Both the position numbers and the translations under genes were made by a program. Below, piece by piece: positions 1 to 10,671 of a stretch of DNA of 64,000 nucleotides. Position 1 is the first letter of the stretch. Each line of letters begins with the position of its first letter. The DNA lies in contig JACCIX010000042.1 of NCBI GenBank assembly GCA_025506515.1, forward strand, positions 210,951 to 274,950. Direction: 5' to 3'. The notes under the pieces are model-generated. The model was not told the origin of the DNA and made no database searches. It saw only the letters and a program-made list of their open reading frames with translations. Source of the stretch: Flaveria trinervia (Eukaryota > Streptophyta > Magnoliopsida > Asterales > Asteraceae).

Positions 1-635
1 AAATTCGATTCAAACTAAATTTCGATTTTGGTTTTTCTTTGATTTTAAACTTATGAATATCAAACCGTCTAATATTAGAATTCTTATTTTTTATGAATAT
101 GTATGTCCATTTATTTATTTATTTCTATATATAATTTATGTATTAGTTTTGTTTATTTTTTTGCTGCTAACGGGATGATTCGAATCAACCCAAAATCGAA
201 CAAGTTTGTTAACTTTGAATATATATTTGTTCATAATCGATTAGTTTTTTAAAACTTTACATCTGAATAACCCGAAATTCAACCCGATATATTGAAAAAG
301 GTAAGATTTTAGGTTGTAGTCATAAAACTAGATTGTTTTCCTTTTTAGTAAACGAAACAATATCGTTTAAACATTTCGATTTTGGTTTATATTTTAGTGT
401 TTTAGTAGTGGTACACCTCACTATTCACTTGACGTGCACTAATTGTTATGTGTCTGTTTTTCTCTTGTGTGTTTTTCTGGGATGCAATAATGCAATATAC
501 ATTAAAAGACTTCAACCGTTGAGATCAAGGTACGTAAACTATAACCTTCTTCATAATTTCTTAATGGAACTTGTGTTATATATGTCATGGTTTAATAACA
601 TTTTATTTTGGTATCGTTGTCGGTTTTGATTTCAG
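1..635. other. AT-rich upstream spacer
   Basis: No convincing gene. The stretch is AT-rich with no conserved coding. Around 513-532 a CCGTTGAGATCAAG string is followed by a donor-like GTACGT. It resembles the start of COPB2 first exons with a few bases missing, so it may be a decayed exon 1 of the fragment that follows. That reading is weak. Confidence 0.4.
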
Positions 636-2096
636 CAAACATTTGTACAAAGATCCGAGAGAGTGAAATCGATTGACTTGCATCGTACCGAGCCATGGTA
701 AGCGGCCTCGCTTTTTAACTAGTCGCAATCTATAATCTTGAAATATACACAAGCATGTTACATGACTTTCTTTTCTTTTAAAGGGTTTTATTAGGTATGC
801 ATTCGGGGAATGTTTGTATCTGGAATCATCAGTCTCAAGTAAGTTAACATCTTAATTTATGTAGTGGTTATCATGTCGTACACCCTCGTTTAATGCTTTG
901 ACTAAAATCTTATTGCTTATTTCATCTTACATTTAGTGTGTTTTATGCATGCAGGTGATAGAGAAGACGATTGAAATTCTCAAATCACCCGGTACTTGAA
1001 TAATTTGTGTTTTCTATTAATATAGTTAGAGACTTGTAGGTCGATCATGGAATGAATATGTTCACGTTTATTTGAATTATATGTATCTTGCAGTACGAAG
1101 TGCCATATTTATTGCACACAAAGAATGGATTGTCGTTGGAGCCGACGACGGTTTTATTCGTGTGTACAACTATAACACGATGGAAAAAGTTATCGAATTC
1201 GAGGCACATTCAGACTACATTAGGTCCTTGGTTGTGCACCCGTCTCAGTCATACCTACTTTCCGCATCCGACGACAAGCATATTAAGTTATGGGACTGGG
1301 AGAAAGGTTGGGAATGCCTAAAAACTTTTCAAGGACATGAACATTATGTCATGCAAGTGGCATTTAACCCGAGGGACGCTAATGCATTTGCGAGTGTATC
1401 ACTTGATCATACAATAAAGGTATTATTAGCTTTTGTTAACAATCTAACAACGGATCCACTTGCATAAGTTATAAAGTTCTAAACCATGTATGTTTTTCTT
1501 TTAAGTTTTGGGATCTTGGATCTTTGGATCCACGCTTGTCAGTCGATGCACATACGGAAGGACTTAATTCTGTGAATTTTTTGAGAATGATGAAAAACTC
1601 TATATTCTCACAGGATCGGATGACCGTACTGCTAAGGTACGTGTTTGAACATAATGATTTTACTTTTTCAAATTTAGTTTAGTACTCACGATACTAAATA
1701 TTATAGATTTACATATTCTCTGATATGAACACTAACTAGGTTTGGGACTATGAATCTGTGTCGTGTGTCAAGACTCTTGAAGGCCACACACACAATGTTA
1801 CGTCATTTCAATGTGTTAAACCTGCTGCTAGTTTTATCATTACCGGATCTGAAGATCAAACTGTTCGTATGTGGAACACAAAAACTTATAATTTAGACCA
1901 TATCTTTACCTCTGAACTTGGTAGGGTGTGGACCATCGGCTTTATAGAAGACTCCTCCAAGTAAGTTTCATGCATTTTACATTGAACATTTGGCTTATTT
2001 TATTAGAAATAACTCATGTTATTTTATAATTGCAGGATTATCATTGGTTGTGACGAAGGAATTATTGTGGGTCTAGTCATCTCTACCAGTTGTTGA
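636..2096 (+). pseudogene. Coatomer beta' subunit-like (COPB2) WD40 gene fragment
   Basis: In its family, coatomer beta' is a COPI-coat subunit (about 900 aa) whose N-terminal WD40 propeller binds cargo at the Golgi. Seven exons can be read with GT/AG borders: about 636-697, 784-838, 955-991, 1094-1419, 1506-1636, 1740-1960 and 2036-2096. They give family-typical stretches such as [65 protein letters not shown] and LEGHTHNV, covering roughly the first six blades. The initiator exon is not clear. In the 1506-1636 exon a run of six T (about 1576-1581) is one base short of the family frame, so the reading frame breaks. After IIIGCDEG the protein diverges and stops at 2096, so about two thirds of the normal protein is absent. 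Splice sites look intact, so it may still be transcribed. Confidence 0.8.
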
Positions 2097-2862
2097 GCAA
2101 GTTCTTGATCCTTTCGTTTGTGCTTGTGTGAAAGCATATATAAATAAAAAATGTGTTCTATGTATTTTGTTTACAGTAATGTTATTTTGATATTATATGT
2201 ATTTGTATGATATTTGAAACCATATAATAAAGTCAAATAAAAGTTAATAAATTGATCACTTGTTAGTTGAGTGTTGTTTTAATCATGATTAGCGGATTAT
2301 ACCTGTGCATTATTGTTGTTCGGTTTTGAATATATACGAGAATGTTATGATTATAGTTTTTTGGTTATTTGGTTTTGGTGATTTTAATGAAATATGCACG
2401 TCACAATGATATTTGATATTTACACATGCTTTGATGATTGTTATTATATCAATATGATACTATTATTAAATATATGGTATTTGATTGGACATTGATATTA
2501 AATCAAGCAAATATCTTTAATGTAAAAACTTCTATCAATTTAAATTAATATGTTAAAAGTAAAAACTCTTATTAAAGAAGTGACATATATGTAAGACATC
2601 TAGAGAAAGAACCAATAATACACTGACATTTCATATGATATCTTAAAATAAACAAAAAATTACCAAATAGTTTCAAGCTTATGTGTTATATATAAGCGAG
2701 AGATTAAGAGAAAATCATCTATATTTTAAAAACCAAGAAAACTAAAACTAACTAATCAAATAATTTGTATGTAATTCTATAAAACTTTTTGTTCAAGGTT
2801 AGTTATGTAAATGGCCCATCTACTTAGATATGACGGTTATCTCTTTGCTTGATTGTCTCTTT
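2057..2862. repeat. Direct duplication, copy 1 (COPB2 fragment tail and downstream)
   Basis: This block starts inside the last COPB2-like exon and recurs at 3688-5034 in the same orientation. Shared landmarks are the GTGGGTCTAGTCA string, the ATATAAATAAAA stretch, GATATTTGAAACCATATAAT, the CACTTGTTAGTTGAGTGTTG stretch and the CCCATCTACTTAGA to TTTGCTTGATT end. The two copies differ by scattered substitutions and small indels, so the duplication is not recent. Confidence 0.8.
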
Positions 2863-3687
2863 TATTAATTAGATTTGTTTTATTAAAATAATTGTTAAAT
2901 TAAAATCAAATCAAATCAAATTACCTTGAGTTCATATAACGATTAGTTTTGCGGGTTTTTTTTTCATTGCATCAAAATCAACAAACAAATTAGAGAGAAA
3001 ACTTTAGAAGGGCTTTATGTTGAAGAAATATTTATTGATTTCCAATAAATATCATAAAAGAATGGGTGGTTCAGGAAGAATTGGAATTAAAGTATGGATT
3101 TTAGATTACGGTGTGTATGATTACGAATGATGTGAGAGAGTTAATTTTTTGGGATACATAAACTGTTTTTAATCGGAGAAGATGACAAATCAACGAGAGG
3201 ATGGAAAAATATGAAGAAATATCGAAGCTACATCTATTTAACTATCAAAAGCTATATTGTGGAAAGTAGTCATAGATCAAGATTGTAAAACTCGACTAAC
3301 TCAACCGCGTTCTCGGGAAGTACTAAAAGATCAAGATTGTAAAACTCGACTAACTCAACCGCGTACTCGGGAAGTACTAAAAACTCAGTCATTTACTAAA
3401 GTGACTTTCTTCAACTCGGTCCTATAACTTGAAATTGGTCAACCTTAGTCAAACTAAGAGACTACTCGGAGCTAGGCGGCCCAACTCAAACCTACTCAGA
3501 GCTAGGCGGCCCAACTCAACCCTACTCGGAGCTAGGCGGACCAACTCGGCCCAACCCGAAAAACTCAAATTTTCGCTAATTTTTATCTATCTTTGTTGGA
3601 CTTTCGTTGTTTTCATGTAAATACATTGGAAGACGACTATTAAATGATTTTTATGTCTAGGATACATATTAACTTTTGAATTATTCT
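2863..3687. repeat. Spacer between duplicates with two short tandem repeats
   Basis: This is AT-rich spacer without a recognisable gene. It holds a 54-bp unit repeated twice (3274-3327 and 3328-3381; contains GACTAACTCAACCGCG) and a 30-bp unit repeated three times (3462-3551; contains GAGCTAGGCGG). The 30-bp unit is in frame and would encode a repeated LLGARRPNS peptide in a 63-codon ORF (3429-3620). I regard that ORF as a by-product of the repeat. Confidence 0.7.
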
Positions 3688-5034
3688 AGGAATTATTGTG
3701 GGTCTAGTCACCTCTACCCGTTGTTAAGCAAGTTCTTGATCCTTTTGTGTGTGGTTGTGTGAAAACATATATAAATAAAATGTGTTTTATGTATTTTGTT
3801 TACAGTAATATTATTTTGATATTATACATATTAGTATGATATTTGAAACCATATAATAAAGTTAAATAAAAGTTGATAAATTGATCACTTGTTAGTTGAG
3901 TGTTGTTTTAATCGTAACTAGCGGATTAGACCCACGCATTATCGCAGTTTGGTTTTTAACGTTTACGAGAATATTATGATTATAGTTTTTTGGTTATTTG
4001 GTTTTGGTGATTTTAATGAAATAGGCACGTCACAATGATACTTGATATTTACAAATGCTTTGATGATTGTTATTATATCAGTATGATACTGTTACTAAAT
4101 ATATGATATTTGAGCATTGATATCAATATAAACAAATATATAAAGGTAAAAATTGCTATCAACTAAAGTTAATACTAAAAGCACTCATCAAAGAAAAGGC
4201 AAATATGAAGAAAATCTAGAGAGAGAAGCAATAATACACTATGACTTTTCATATGGTGTCTTAAGATAAAAAAAATTACTAAATTGTCTCAAGGTTTAGT
4301 ATTATATATAGGAGAAGGACCGAGAGATAACCACATCCTTTTAAAAAAACCAAAAACTAAAACTAGCTGATCAAACAATTCGTATTTAATTCTTTGAAAC
4401 TTTTTCTTCAAGGTTAGTTATGTAAATTTAGGGCTGGCATAACAGGTATATCTGTACATGTTAAGACACGAACACGATAATACACGAACACGATAAGACA
4501 CGAACACGAAACCTGTACACCTGTACACGACACGATAACTTATCATGTACCTGTTTTCAAACCTGAACACGAACCTGTTAATACCAGGTATACACGATAA
4601 GACACGATAAGAACCATTAATAACACATATTTAGGAACCATTTTATTGATACAAAAATCATTCGAAAGATTTGGAGTGGGGGTACCTTAGGAAGTTTTTA
4701 GCAAGCAACACTAATAATACAAAAATCACTCGAAAAATCTGAACATAAAGCATTTTTTATGTTATATTATTTATATATTTTTTTAAAAAAATTTATCAGG
4801 TACTAACGGGTACATAACAGGTAAACGGTAAAATACATGTTTAGACACGAAATTTAACAGGTATATTCGTGTCTATTTCATACACGAAACCTGTTAAGGT
4901 CATACCCAATACCTGTTAAGATCGTGTAGGTTCGTGTCGTGTATTCGTGTTCGTGTCTAAAATTACCAGCCCTATGTAAATTGCCCATCTACTTAGAAAT
5001 GACAATTATCTCTTTGCTTGATTATCTCTCTCTT
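3688..5034. repeat. Direct duplication, copy 2, split by a MITE
   Basis: Second copy of 2057-2862. It begins at AGGAATTATTGTGGG inside what was the COPB2 terminal exon and runs to the TTTGCTTGATT landmark. The continuity breaks at 4429-4974, where a hAT-like MITE sits between two copies of TGTAAATT. Without the MITE the copy is about 0.8 kb, matching copy 1. Copy 1 has no insertion at this point, so the MITE arrived after, or independently of, the duplication. Confidence 0.8.
4429..4974. mobile_element. hAT-like MITE, 546 bp, TSD TGTAAATT
   Basis: The element starts TAGGGCTGGCA and ends TACCAGCCCTA, an imperfect inverted repeat of about 11 bp. Identical 8-bp direct repeats TGTAAATT flank it at 4421-4428 and 4975-4982. 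An 8-bp duplication with TAGGG-type ends is characteristic of the hAT superfamily. There is no coding capacity. The interior consists largely of ACACGAACACGATAAG-like blocks on the left and their reverse complement on the right, so the element can fold into a long hairpin. The transposase source is not in this window. Confidence 0.88.
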
Positions 5035-5056
5035 CAATGTTGTAAAAGTAGTGTTG

Positions 5057-5071
5057 ATGATCAATACACCA
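5057..5071 (+). repeat. Left copy of direct repeat flanking truncated Ty3 element
   Basis: ATGATCAATACACCA here is repeated at 10657-10671, immediately after the end of the 3' LTR. The first A of the right copy doubles as the last base of the LTR, so the independent match is 14 bp. Normal Ty3 integration duplicates only about 5 bp. Confidence 0.75.
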
Positions 5072-6435
5072 TTGCGTTTGCACAAGTAGATCAACTTATC
5101 GGTCACAAATTCACACAGACGATGGTGTGCAGTACTTCGTGGACCGTATATGGGTGAAGCACACAAGACACGATATTCTATTCATCCTGGCGCTGACAAG
5201 ATGTACCACGATCTCAAAGATCTGTACTGGTGGCCAGGCCTAAAGAAAGACATTGCCACGTACGTCAGCAGATGCTTGACATGCTCGAAAGTTAAAGCTG
5301 AACATCAGAAACCATCAGGACTGTTACAGCAACCTGAGATTCCCGAATGGAAATGGGAGAACATAGCTATGGACTTCATTACCAAACTTCCTCAAGCGAG
5401 CAACGGGCATGACTCGATATGGGTCGTAGTGGATCGAATAACGAAATCAGCACACTTCTTGCCAATCCGAGAAGACTACAAAATGGACAAGTTGGCGAGA
5501 TTGTACATAAAAGAGGTCGTGACAAGACACGGAGTGCCGGTGTCAATCATATCCGACCATGACGGCCGATTCACTTCACGATTTTGGCAAACACTACAGA
5601 AAGCAATGGGCACTCGATTAGACATGAGTACTGCCTATCACCCTCAAACAGATGGCCAAAGTGAACGAACCATACAAACGCTAGAAGACATTCTGAGAGC
5701 GTGTGTAATCGATTTTGGTGGTAGTTGGGATACTCATTTGCCATTGATTGAGTTCTCTTACAATAACAGCTACCACACCAGCATTGGGTGTGCTCCGTTC
5801 GAAGCGCTGTACGGAAGGAAGTGTAGATCACCCGTTTGTTGGGCCGAGATTGGTGAAAGTCAGTTAACAGGCCAGAGATCATTCAAGAAACAACCAACAA
5901 GATCTTCCAAATCAAAGATAGGCTGAAAGCCGCTAGAGATCACCAAAAGAGCTACGCCGACAATCGCCGAAAGCCTCTAGAATTCAACGTTGGGGACCGA
6001 GTGTTACTCAAAGTTTCTCCTTGGAAAGGAGTCGTTTCATTTGGAAAGAAAGGGAAGTTAGCCCCAAGATACATTGGACCATTCGAGATTAGAGAAAGAA
6101 TTGGTCTAATGGCTTACCGATTAAGGTTACCACAAGAACTCAACGGTGTGCATGATACTTTCCATGTGTCGAACCTCAAGAAGTGTTTGGCTGACAAATC
6201 ACTTCACGTACCCATTGACGATATCAAAATCGATGAAAAGCTTCATTTTATTGAGGAACCCATTGAAGTCATGGATCGTAAGGTCAAACAGTTGAAGCGC
6301 AGCAGAATACCAATTGTTCGTGTGAGGTGGAATTCAAAACGAGGGCCAGAGTTTACATGGGAACGGCAAGATCAAATGAAACTCAAATACCCACACCTAT
6401 TCGTGGATGACACTCTTGGACCTGACTCCAGCTGA
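5072..6435 (+). pseudogene. Ty3 integrase plus chromodomain (partial pol)
   Basis: Integrase joins element cDNA to chromatin, and the chromodomain steers it to histone marks. The open part starts at 5150 with [26 protein letters not shown] and [11 protein letters not shown] (zinc-binding HHCC region). The DDE core follows: D in [10 protein letters not shown] in IISDHDGRF and E in QTDGQSERT. One base is missing near 5870, shifting frame. The other frame then carries the GPY/F-type region ([26 protein letters not shown]) and a chromodomain (VRVRWNSKRGPEFTWE, YPHLF) to 6435. Just upstream (5120-5155) a small deletion removes residues between the RIW and EAHKTR strings. It is non-functional as it stands. 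Confidence 0.85.
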
Positions 6436-6469
6436 ATTTCGGGACGAAATTCTCTCAACTGGGGGATAC
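6436..6469 (+). other. Polypurine tract of element G
   Basis: After the pol stop comes TTTCGGGACGAAATTCT and then CAACTGGGGGATAC, directly followed by the LTR start TGTGACATCC at 6470. The purine-rich GGGGGA next to the LTR is the expected plus-strand primer site. The same TTTCGGGACGAAA to PPT arrangement occurs in the minus-strand array at 21304-21345. Confidence 0.75.
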
Positions 6470-6844
6470 TGTGACATCCGTCACCTTAAGGTCCGTCGAA
6501 CGACATAAATAAGCATAGAAATATTTTAATTATTCTTCCTTTTCTTCATGAACTCCTGCTTTAAGGAATCATGTCTGCTTATTTTCCCTGTGCCTGTACT
6601 TCTTCCGAGAACATATGCTAAGCATAAACCTTTTATAAATTTCATCACCATTACCACCAAATATAACATTCTAATCTCAACCATTGTCATTAATAAAACC
6701 ATTTTAGACTATCAAATGCCATTAAACACGCTTTCAACCTTAATATAACGAACATTTTAAGATCGTAATCAACCGAAACAAATTTTTGGGGAACTCGAGG
6801 ATTAAGTGCAGGGACTAAACTTGCCATTTTGCAAACCTGGAATG

Positions 6845-6853
6845 GGTATAAAA
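6845..6853 (+). promoter_or_regulatory. TATA box of LTR G
   Basis: GGTATAAAA lies about 375 bp into the LTR. It is followed by a pyrimidine-rich stretch (ATCCTCATCCTCATCTTCTTC), as is typical of an LTR promoter and transcription start. Confidence 0.55.
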
Positions 6854-7195
6854 CCCCATTCCCAGCTATTTATCCTCATCCTCATCTTCTTCACCTTCAA
6901 CATTTTCTCCACTTTCTATCTCGATCTAGCACCTAAAACCGTCACGTTTGTTGCGTTTTCACTGCCAAATCTTGGGTATCATCGTGTATACTCGTTCCTA
7001 GCAGGTAGACAACCTTGTTCAACCCGTTTTTGGCTTGGTTTTACTGCTGTGTTTTCTAGGGTTTCGGGTGCTCGGGTTCATCCGAGCACATGAGGTCGTG
7101 TGGGTGCGTGTGAGGTCTTTCTTCTTGTGTTTCATGTTTGTGTATGTTTGTAGAGTGTTTCTAGAAGTCCTTGTGGTGTAAAACTCGTGTTTAGA

Positions 7196-7720
7196 GCAGC
7201 TCGCGGGCTGCTCAGCCCGACCACAGTCGTGATTCTGCAGTTCAGGCGACTGGGTCTGTCAGGCGATTGAGCCGTGCGACTGAGTGAGTCGTGCGACTGA
7301 ATCTTGTGTCTAAGCCTATCGTGCGACTGAGTTGTGCGACTAGGCATGTCGTGCGACTGTGAGTTTGTATGCGATTGAGTCATGCGTGCGAATGAGAGTA
7401 TGTGATTGAGTCATGCGTATGAATGATTATGTGCGATCGAGTCAGGTGACCGACTGAATGTATGTGACTGTGCGTGTTTTGCACGACTGCAGTCCAATCG
7501 CACGAATGAAGGTTCAATCGCATGAAAGTAGCTAATTCGCACGATTGAGGGTTGATTCGTGCGCATGGAGTTTGGGTCGTGCGAATGTGTGTTGTGTGGT
7601 ACGACTGAATGCCAGCCATACGAATGAAGACTCAATCGTACGAATGAAGCTGATTCGTATGATTGAAGGTTGATTCGTGAGGATGGAGCGTTGAGTCGAG
7701 CGTCTGGTCCTGTTGTGTGA
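7196..7720. repeat. Array of degenerate CGTGCGA-core motifs in LTR G
   Basis: About 500 bp are filled with variants of TCGTGCGACTGA, TCGTGCGAATG, TCGCACGAATGA and TCGTACGAATGA at irregular spacing. At least five GTGCGACT cores lie in the first 170 bp. The array is downstream of the predicted start, so it would be in transcribed leader. It is not a regular tandem repeat: core and spacing vary, which looks like a population of sites. Related motifs occur in the copia element at 16150-16370 and 42700-42920. Confidence 0.75.
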
Positions 7721-9187
7721 CTGATGATGTTGAGTGTGAATTTCCCCTTCAACGTCTGATGATGATAAGGCAACATCAGTAAAAGTGTCATTGCTTGACC
7801 ACAAAGATTAAAGTCAATGCTATCAACATGCACATACTATTTCAATTGAAAACAACCTAACATTTTACAGTTATCGACAATCCAATTGAAACTCCAAATA
7901 CTTAACAAGTGTTATCTTTCTTAACAACGAGATCATTTCACGGATGTCATAAGCAATGACGACTACTCGTAGTACTTGGATCTACATAAGATCTGATACG
8001 TGTGTCCGCTTGTGTGTGTGTGCTACCCACGACCGAAACGATACAACCCAAACCGACCAACCATTACTATACGCTTTATACATGTCATTAATGCTTAATA
8101 ACAACTGTCAATAGGTGTTTGACCGATCATTGCATTCAACTGTTGGGAATCTCGATCTTTCATACTTACCACTTAACATGTGAGTTTCGTGGCCCCTTTT
8201 TATGCTTATACTACTTTACAAACATTTACAAACATGGGGGAAAAGTATGCTCGCCCGTTTTGTATGATGTACTACATACATACAATTTACATACTTGGAA
8301 TCAACGTGCTACTGTTTTGTGGGTACTTATCTGATACATGCTTGAGTCTGCTTTGTGGTTCTTTCTTACAACCATTTAATTCCAGTGTGGAACCGACGGT
8401 TAGGTATTGGTAGTACTACTGGGTTAACACCCCCACCCTCGTGTTGGTATACTAGTTAGTACCAACAATAGCCAGGTACGGGCCTTGGGTGAATATATTC
8501 CAACAAGATTCTTTGTGTACGTCATTAGGTTTGGTTGTAAAGCTCTTGTCATGTGATTTTGCTTACTTATAACTGTATGCACGGTATTCTGCAACAACTT
8601 TATACAGCATCAATTACTTAATTACTTTAAACCTGCGAACTCACCAACAATTTTGTTGACCATTTTGAGCATATCTTTTTAGGTGATCATGCTAGCTGAG
8701 GTTCTAGGTGTGTTGCCTTAGTGGAGACCCTAGGATGCATTTTCGGGCTAAACTGGTCTTTTTGAAAACAATTGATGTAACTGTTTCAAACAACATTATA
8801 CTTTGTAACTTGTTCCCGGGTTGTGGGAATTGCATACAATGTATCATCTATGTTTTGTGATTTATATATCATGTTTATGCTTATGACTATGTTGTCGTGA
8901 ATACTGACTAAACACGACACAAGTCCCCTTGTTGTCGGGTGTCGTCATGACACGCTTGTCATCATTTTTATTATTGCATCTCTATCGCTTACCATGTGTT
9001 ATGACGATTCCCGTCTCGTTACGCCCCCATGTTTCCGCTCTTAGCGGGGGTTTGACAGTATGCATGTTGGATGTTAATTCTTGAATGCTTATAGGTTGTT
9101 CATGTTTAGAATAGCCATATTAAGCTTAGAACAGATGGGTTTGATGATTGGGTTTGAAAACATACTAGAAACATGTTATACAGAAGG

Positions 9188-9600
9188 TCCATGCGCCTAG
9201 ATAAGGCTCATGCGCCTGAAAAATGTCTTAGAAAGATTTAAGTGTAATTCATGCGCCTGAACAGTAGCCCATGCGCCTAAGATTGCCTTAGAAATGTTTA
9301 AGTATAGTCCATGCGTCTGAACAGTGGTCCATGCGCCTAGAAATATTAGTCGGACGACTAAGTGTAGGGCCATGTGCCCCAATAGTGCCCATGCGCCCAA
9401 GTGGCTGATGCGCCTAAGTGTCAATGCGTCCGAATAACCCATACGCCTAAGTGTTCATACGCACGAATAGTGCCCATGCCCCTGAATAGTTCATGCGCCT
9501 AAGGGATAAAAGGATTAAGTGTTGGCTTATGCGCCTACATAGTGATGAAACGCCCAAACAGGGCTCATGCACCCAAATAGTGCCAAAGCGCCTAAGCACT
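9188..9600. repeat. Array of CATGCGCCT motifs in LTR G
   Basis: There are many copies of CCATGCGCCTGAA, CCATGCGCCTAAG and decayed versions (CATGCGTCTGAA, CATACGCACGAATAG), spaced 20-40 bp apart. This is a second, different motif array in the same LTR. An 81-codon minus-strand ORF here arises only because the repeats avoid stops. Confidence 0.7.
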
Positions 9601-10014
9601 TAGAAATTTTTACAGAATTTTCTAGGAGCCTGTGCTTTTAGGGTTTTGACCGAGGGTTGACTAGGGCTTATTTATGATTATGTTTCATGCATGGTTACGA
9701 TTGTTTCTTAATATTATTATTGCTAATATTATTATTACTTATAGTATGTGACTTTACGTTGTATGTTTATTATCGTAACGTAAAGTATATCGTAATAATA
9801 AAGAGAAAGAGCAATAAAGAAAAGAAGAGGAACATTAATAAAAATGTTAACAAGTCTTGCAAGCTTACAGGAGGTACACGACCATGTTGTCGTTAGCTCA
9901 ACTTTGCTGCGGGTTAGCTACCCTATTATGCACACAGGGCCAATCAATTGAGATTGGCAGGACCTTTGCAGCATGTCCTGGGTGATTGGGTTGGCCTTGT
10001 ATACAGTACACAGA

Positions 10015-10102
10015 ACCCTTTCGAGGGATATAGTTGACCCTTTCGAGGGATACAGTTGACCCTTTCGAGGGATATAGTTGACCCTTTCGAGGGATATAGA
10101 TG
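10015..10102. repeat. 22-bp tandem repeat, four copies, in LTR G
   Basis: ACCCTTTCGAGGGATATAGT-type units start at 10015, 10037, 10059 and 10081. Each has an internal palindrome, CCCTTTCGAGGG-like. The copies are nearly identical (one has TACAG for TATAG), so the expansion is fairly recent. Confidence 0.85.
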
Positions 10103-10656
10103 GCCCATCACCCGTTTTCCATCGCGCATACAGTTGGGGTATTGCTCATTGGTCCATACAGAAAGTGAAAGATAAAGATAAAAGTTTACAGAACAGACAA
10201 GGCATACAGTAAAGAGAACGAACATTATCTGTTCATATAGTTAATGCGTGCTCGCATATACAGTACAGAGTTATATTTTACAGAAAAGAGTAGTTTCATA
10301 TACAACATATAAAAAGTATTTTATTACTTTTAAAACTAGAACTCATTCAGCAACGCTGACTTTTATACATTTTCAGTTGGCAGGTAATTATTGCTGAGGA
10401 TGGCACGAGGGTGAAGCTACTCGGCAGAGAAAGACTGACATCCATTCGTATTCTATGTTGCTGTTGTTTTGTAATGCGTTAAAACAATTCTTTTGTAAAC
10501 AGTAAATGATGATGTGTTGCTTAACAACAGTGTTTTAAATGAAATGAATGTTTTTTGATAAATCATTTCCGCTGCTTAAATTTGTATAATTATAATGTGT
10601 GGTGTTTTAACTGCTGTGATTGACCAACTGTGAGGTGCCTGGGAACGGGACCTTAC

Positions 10657-10671
10657 ATGATCAATACACCA
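10657..10671 (+). repeat. Right copy of direct repeat flanking element G
   Basis: Partner of 5057-5071 (ATGATCAATACACCA). The LTR terminal CA ends at 10657. Confidence 0.75.

Larger units (their letters stand above)
5072..10657 (+). mobile_element. 5'-truncated Ty3 chromovirus fragment (element G)
   Basis: The fragment contains the end of pol (integrase and chromodomain), a polypurine tract and one LTR. The 5' LTR, gag, protease, RT and RNase H are missing. The LTR runs TGTGACATCC (6470) to CCTTACA (10657). The integrase style, with a C-terminal chromodomain ending KYPHLF, fits the Tekay/Del branch of chromoviruses. The fragment cannot move by itself. Its 5' end begins in residues just before the integrase zinc-binding region, joined to unrelated sequence at 5071/5072. 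Confidence 0.85.
6470..10657 (+). mobile_element. 3' LTR of element G (about 4.2 kb)
   Basis: Boundaries are TG..CA: TGTGACATCC at the PPT and GGGACCTTACA at the end. The TATA signal GGTATAAAACC at 6845-6855 predicts a start near 6880. The last ~300 bp match the ends of LTR A and LTR B (CTGAC, TTGGCAGGTAATT, ATGGCACG blocks), so these are one family. At 4.2 kb it is about twice the length of A or B. The part about 7720-9056, ending GCGGGGGTTTGACA, may be a nested insertion, but I could not define both ends. Short ORFs within are by-products of stop-poor repeats. Confidence 0.7.

Noticed and set aside
5571..5882. Minus-strand ORF opposite the Ty3 integrase
   Set aside because: Shadow of the real integrase reading frame.
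7132..7833. Minus-strand ORFs of 79-140 codons rich in Ser and His
   Set aside because: They lie in the CGTGCGA motif array of LTR G; the repeated motif simply lacks stops. No family resemblance.
7720..9056. A separate nested LTR inside LTR G
   Set aside because: The right side has an LTR-like end (GGGGGTTTGACA), but no matching left end or target duplication could be found. Mentioned only as a possibility.
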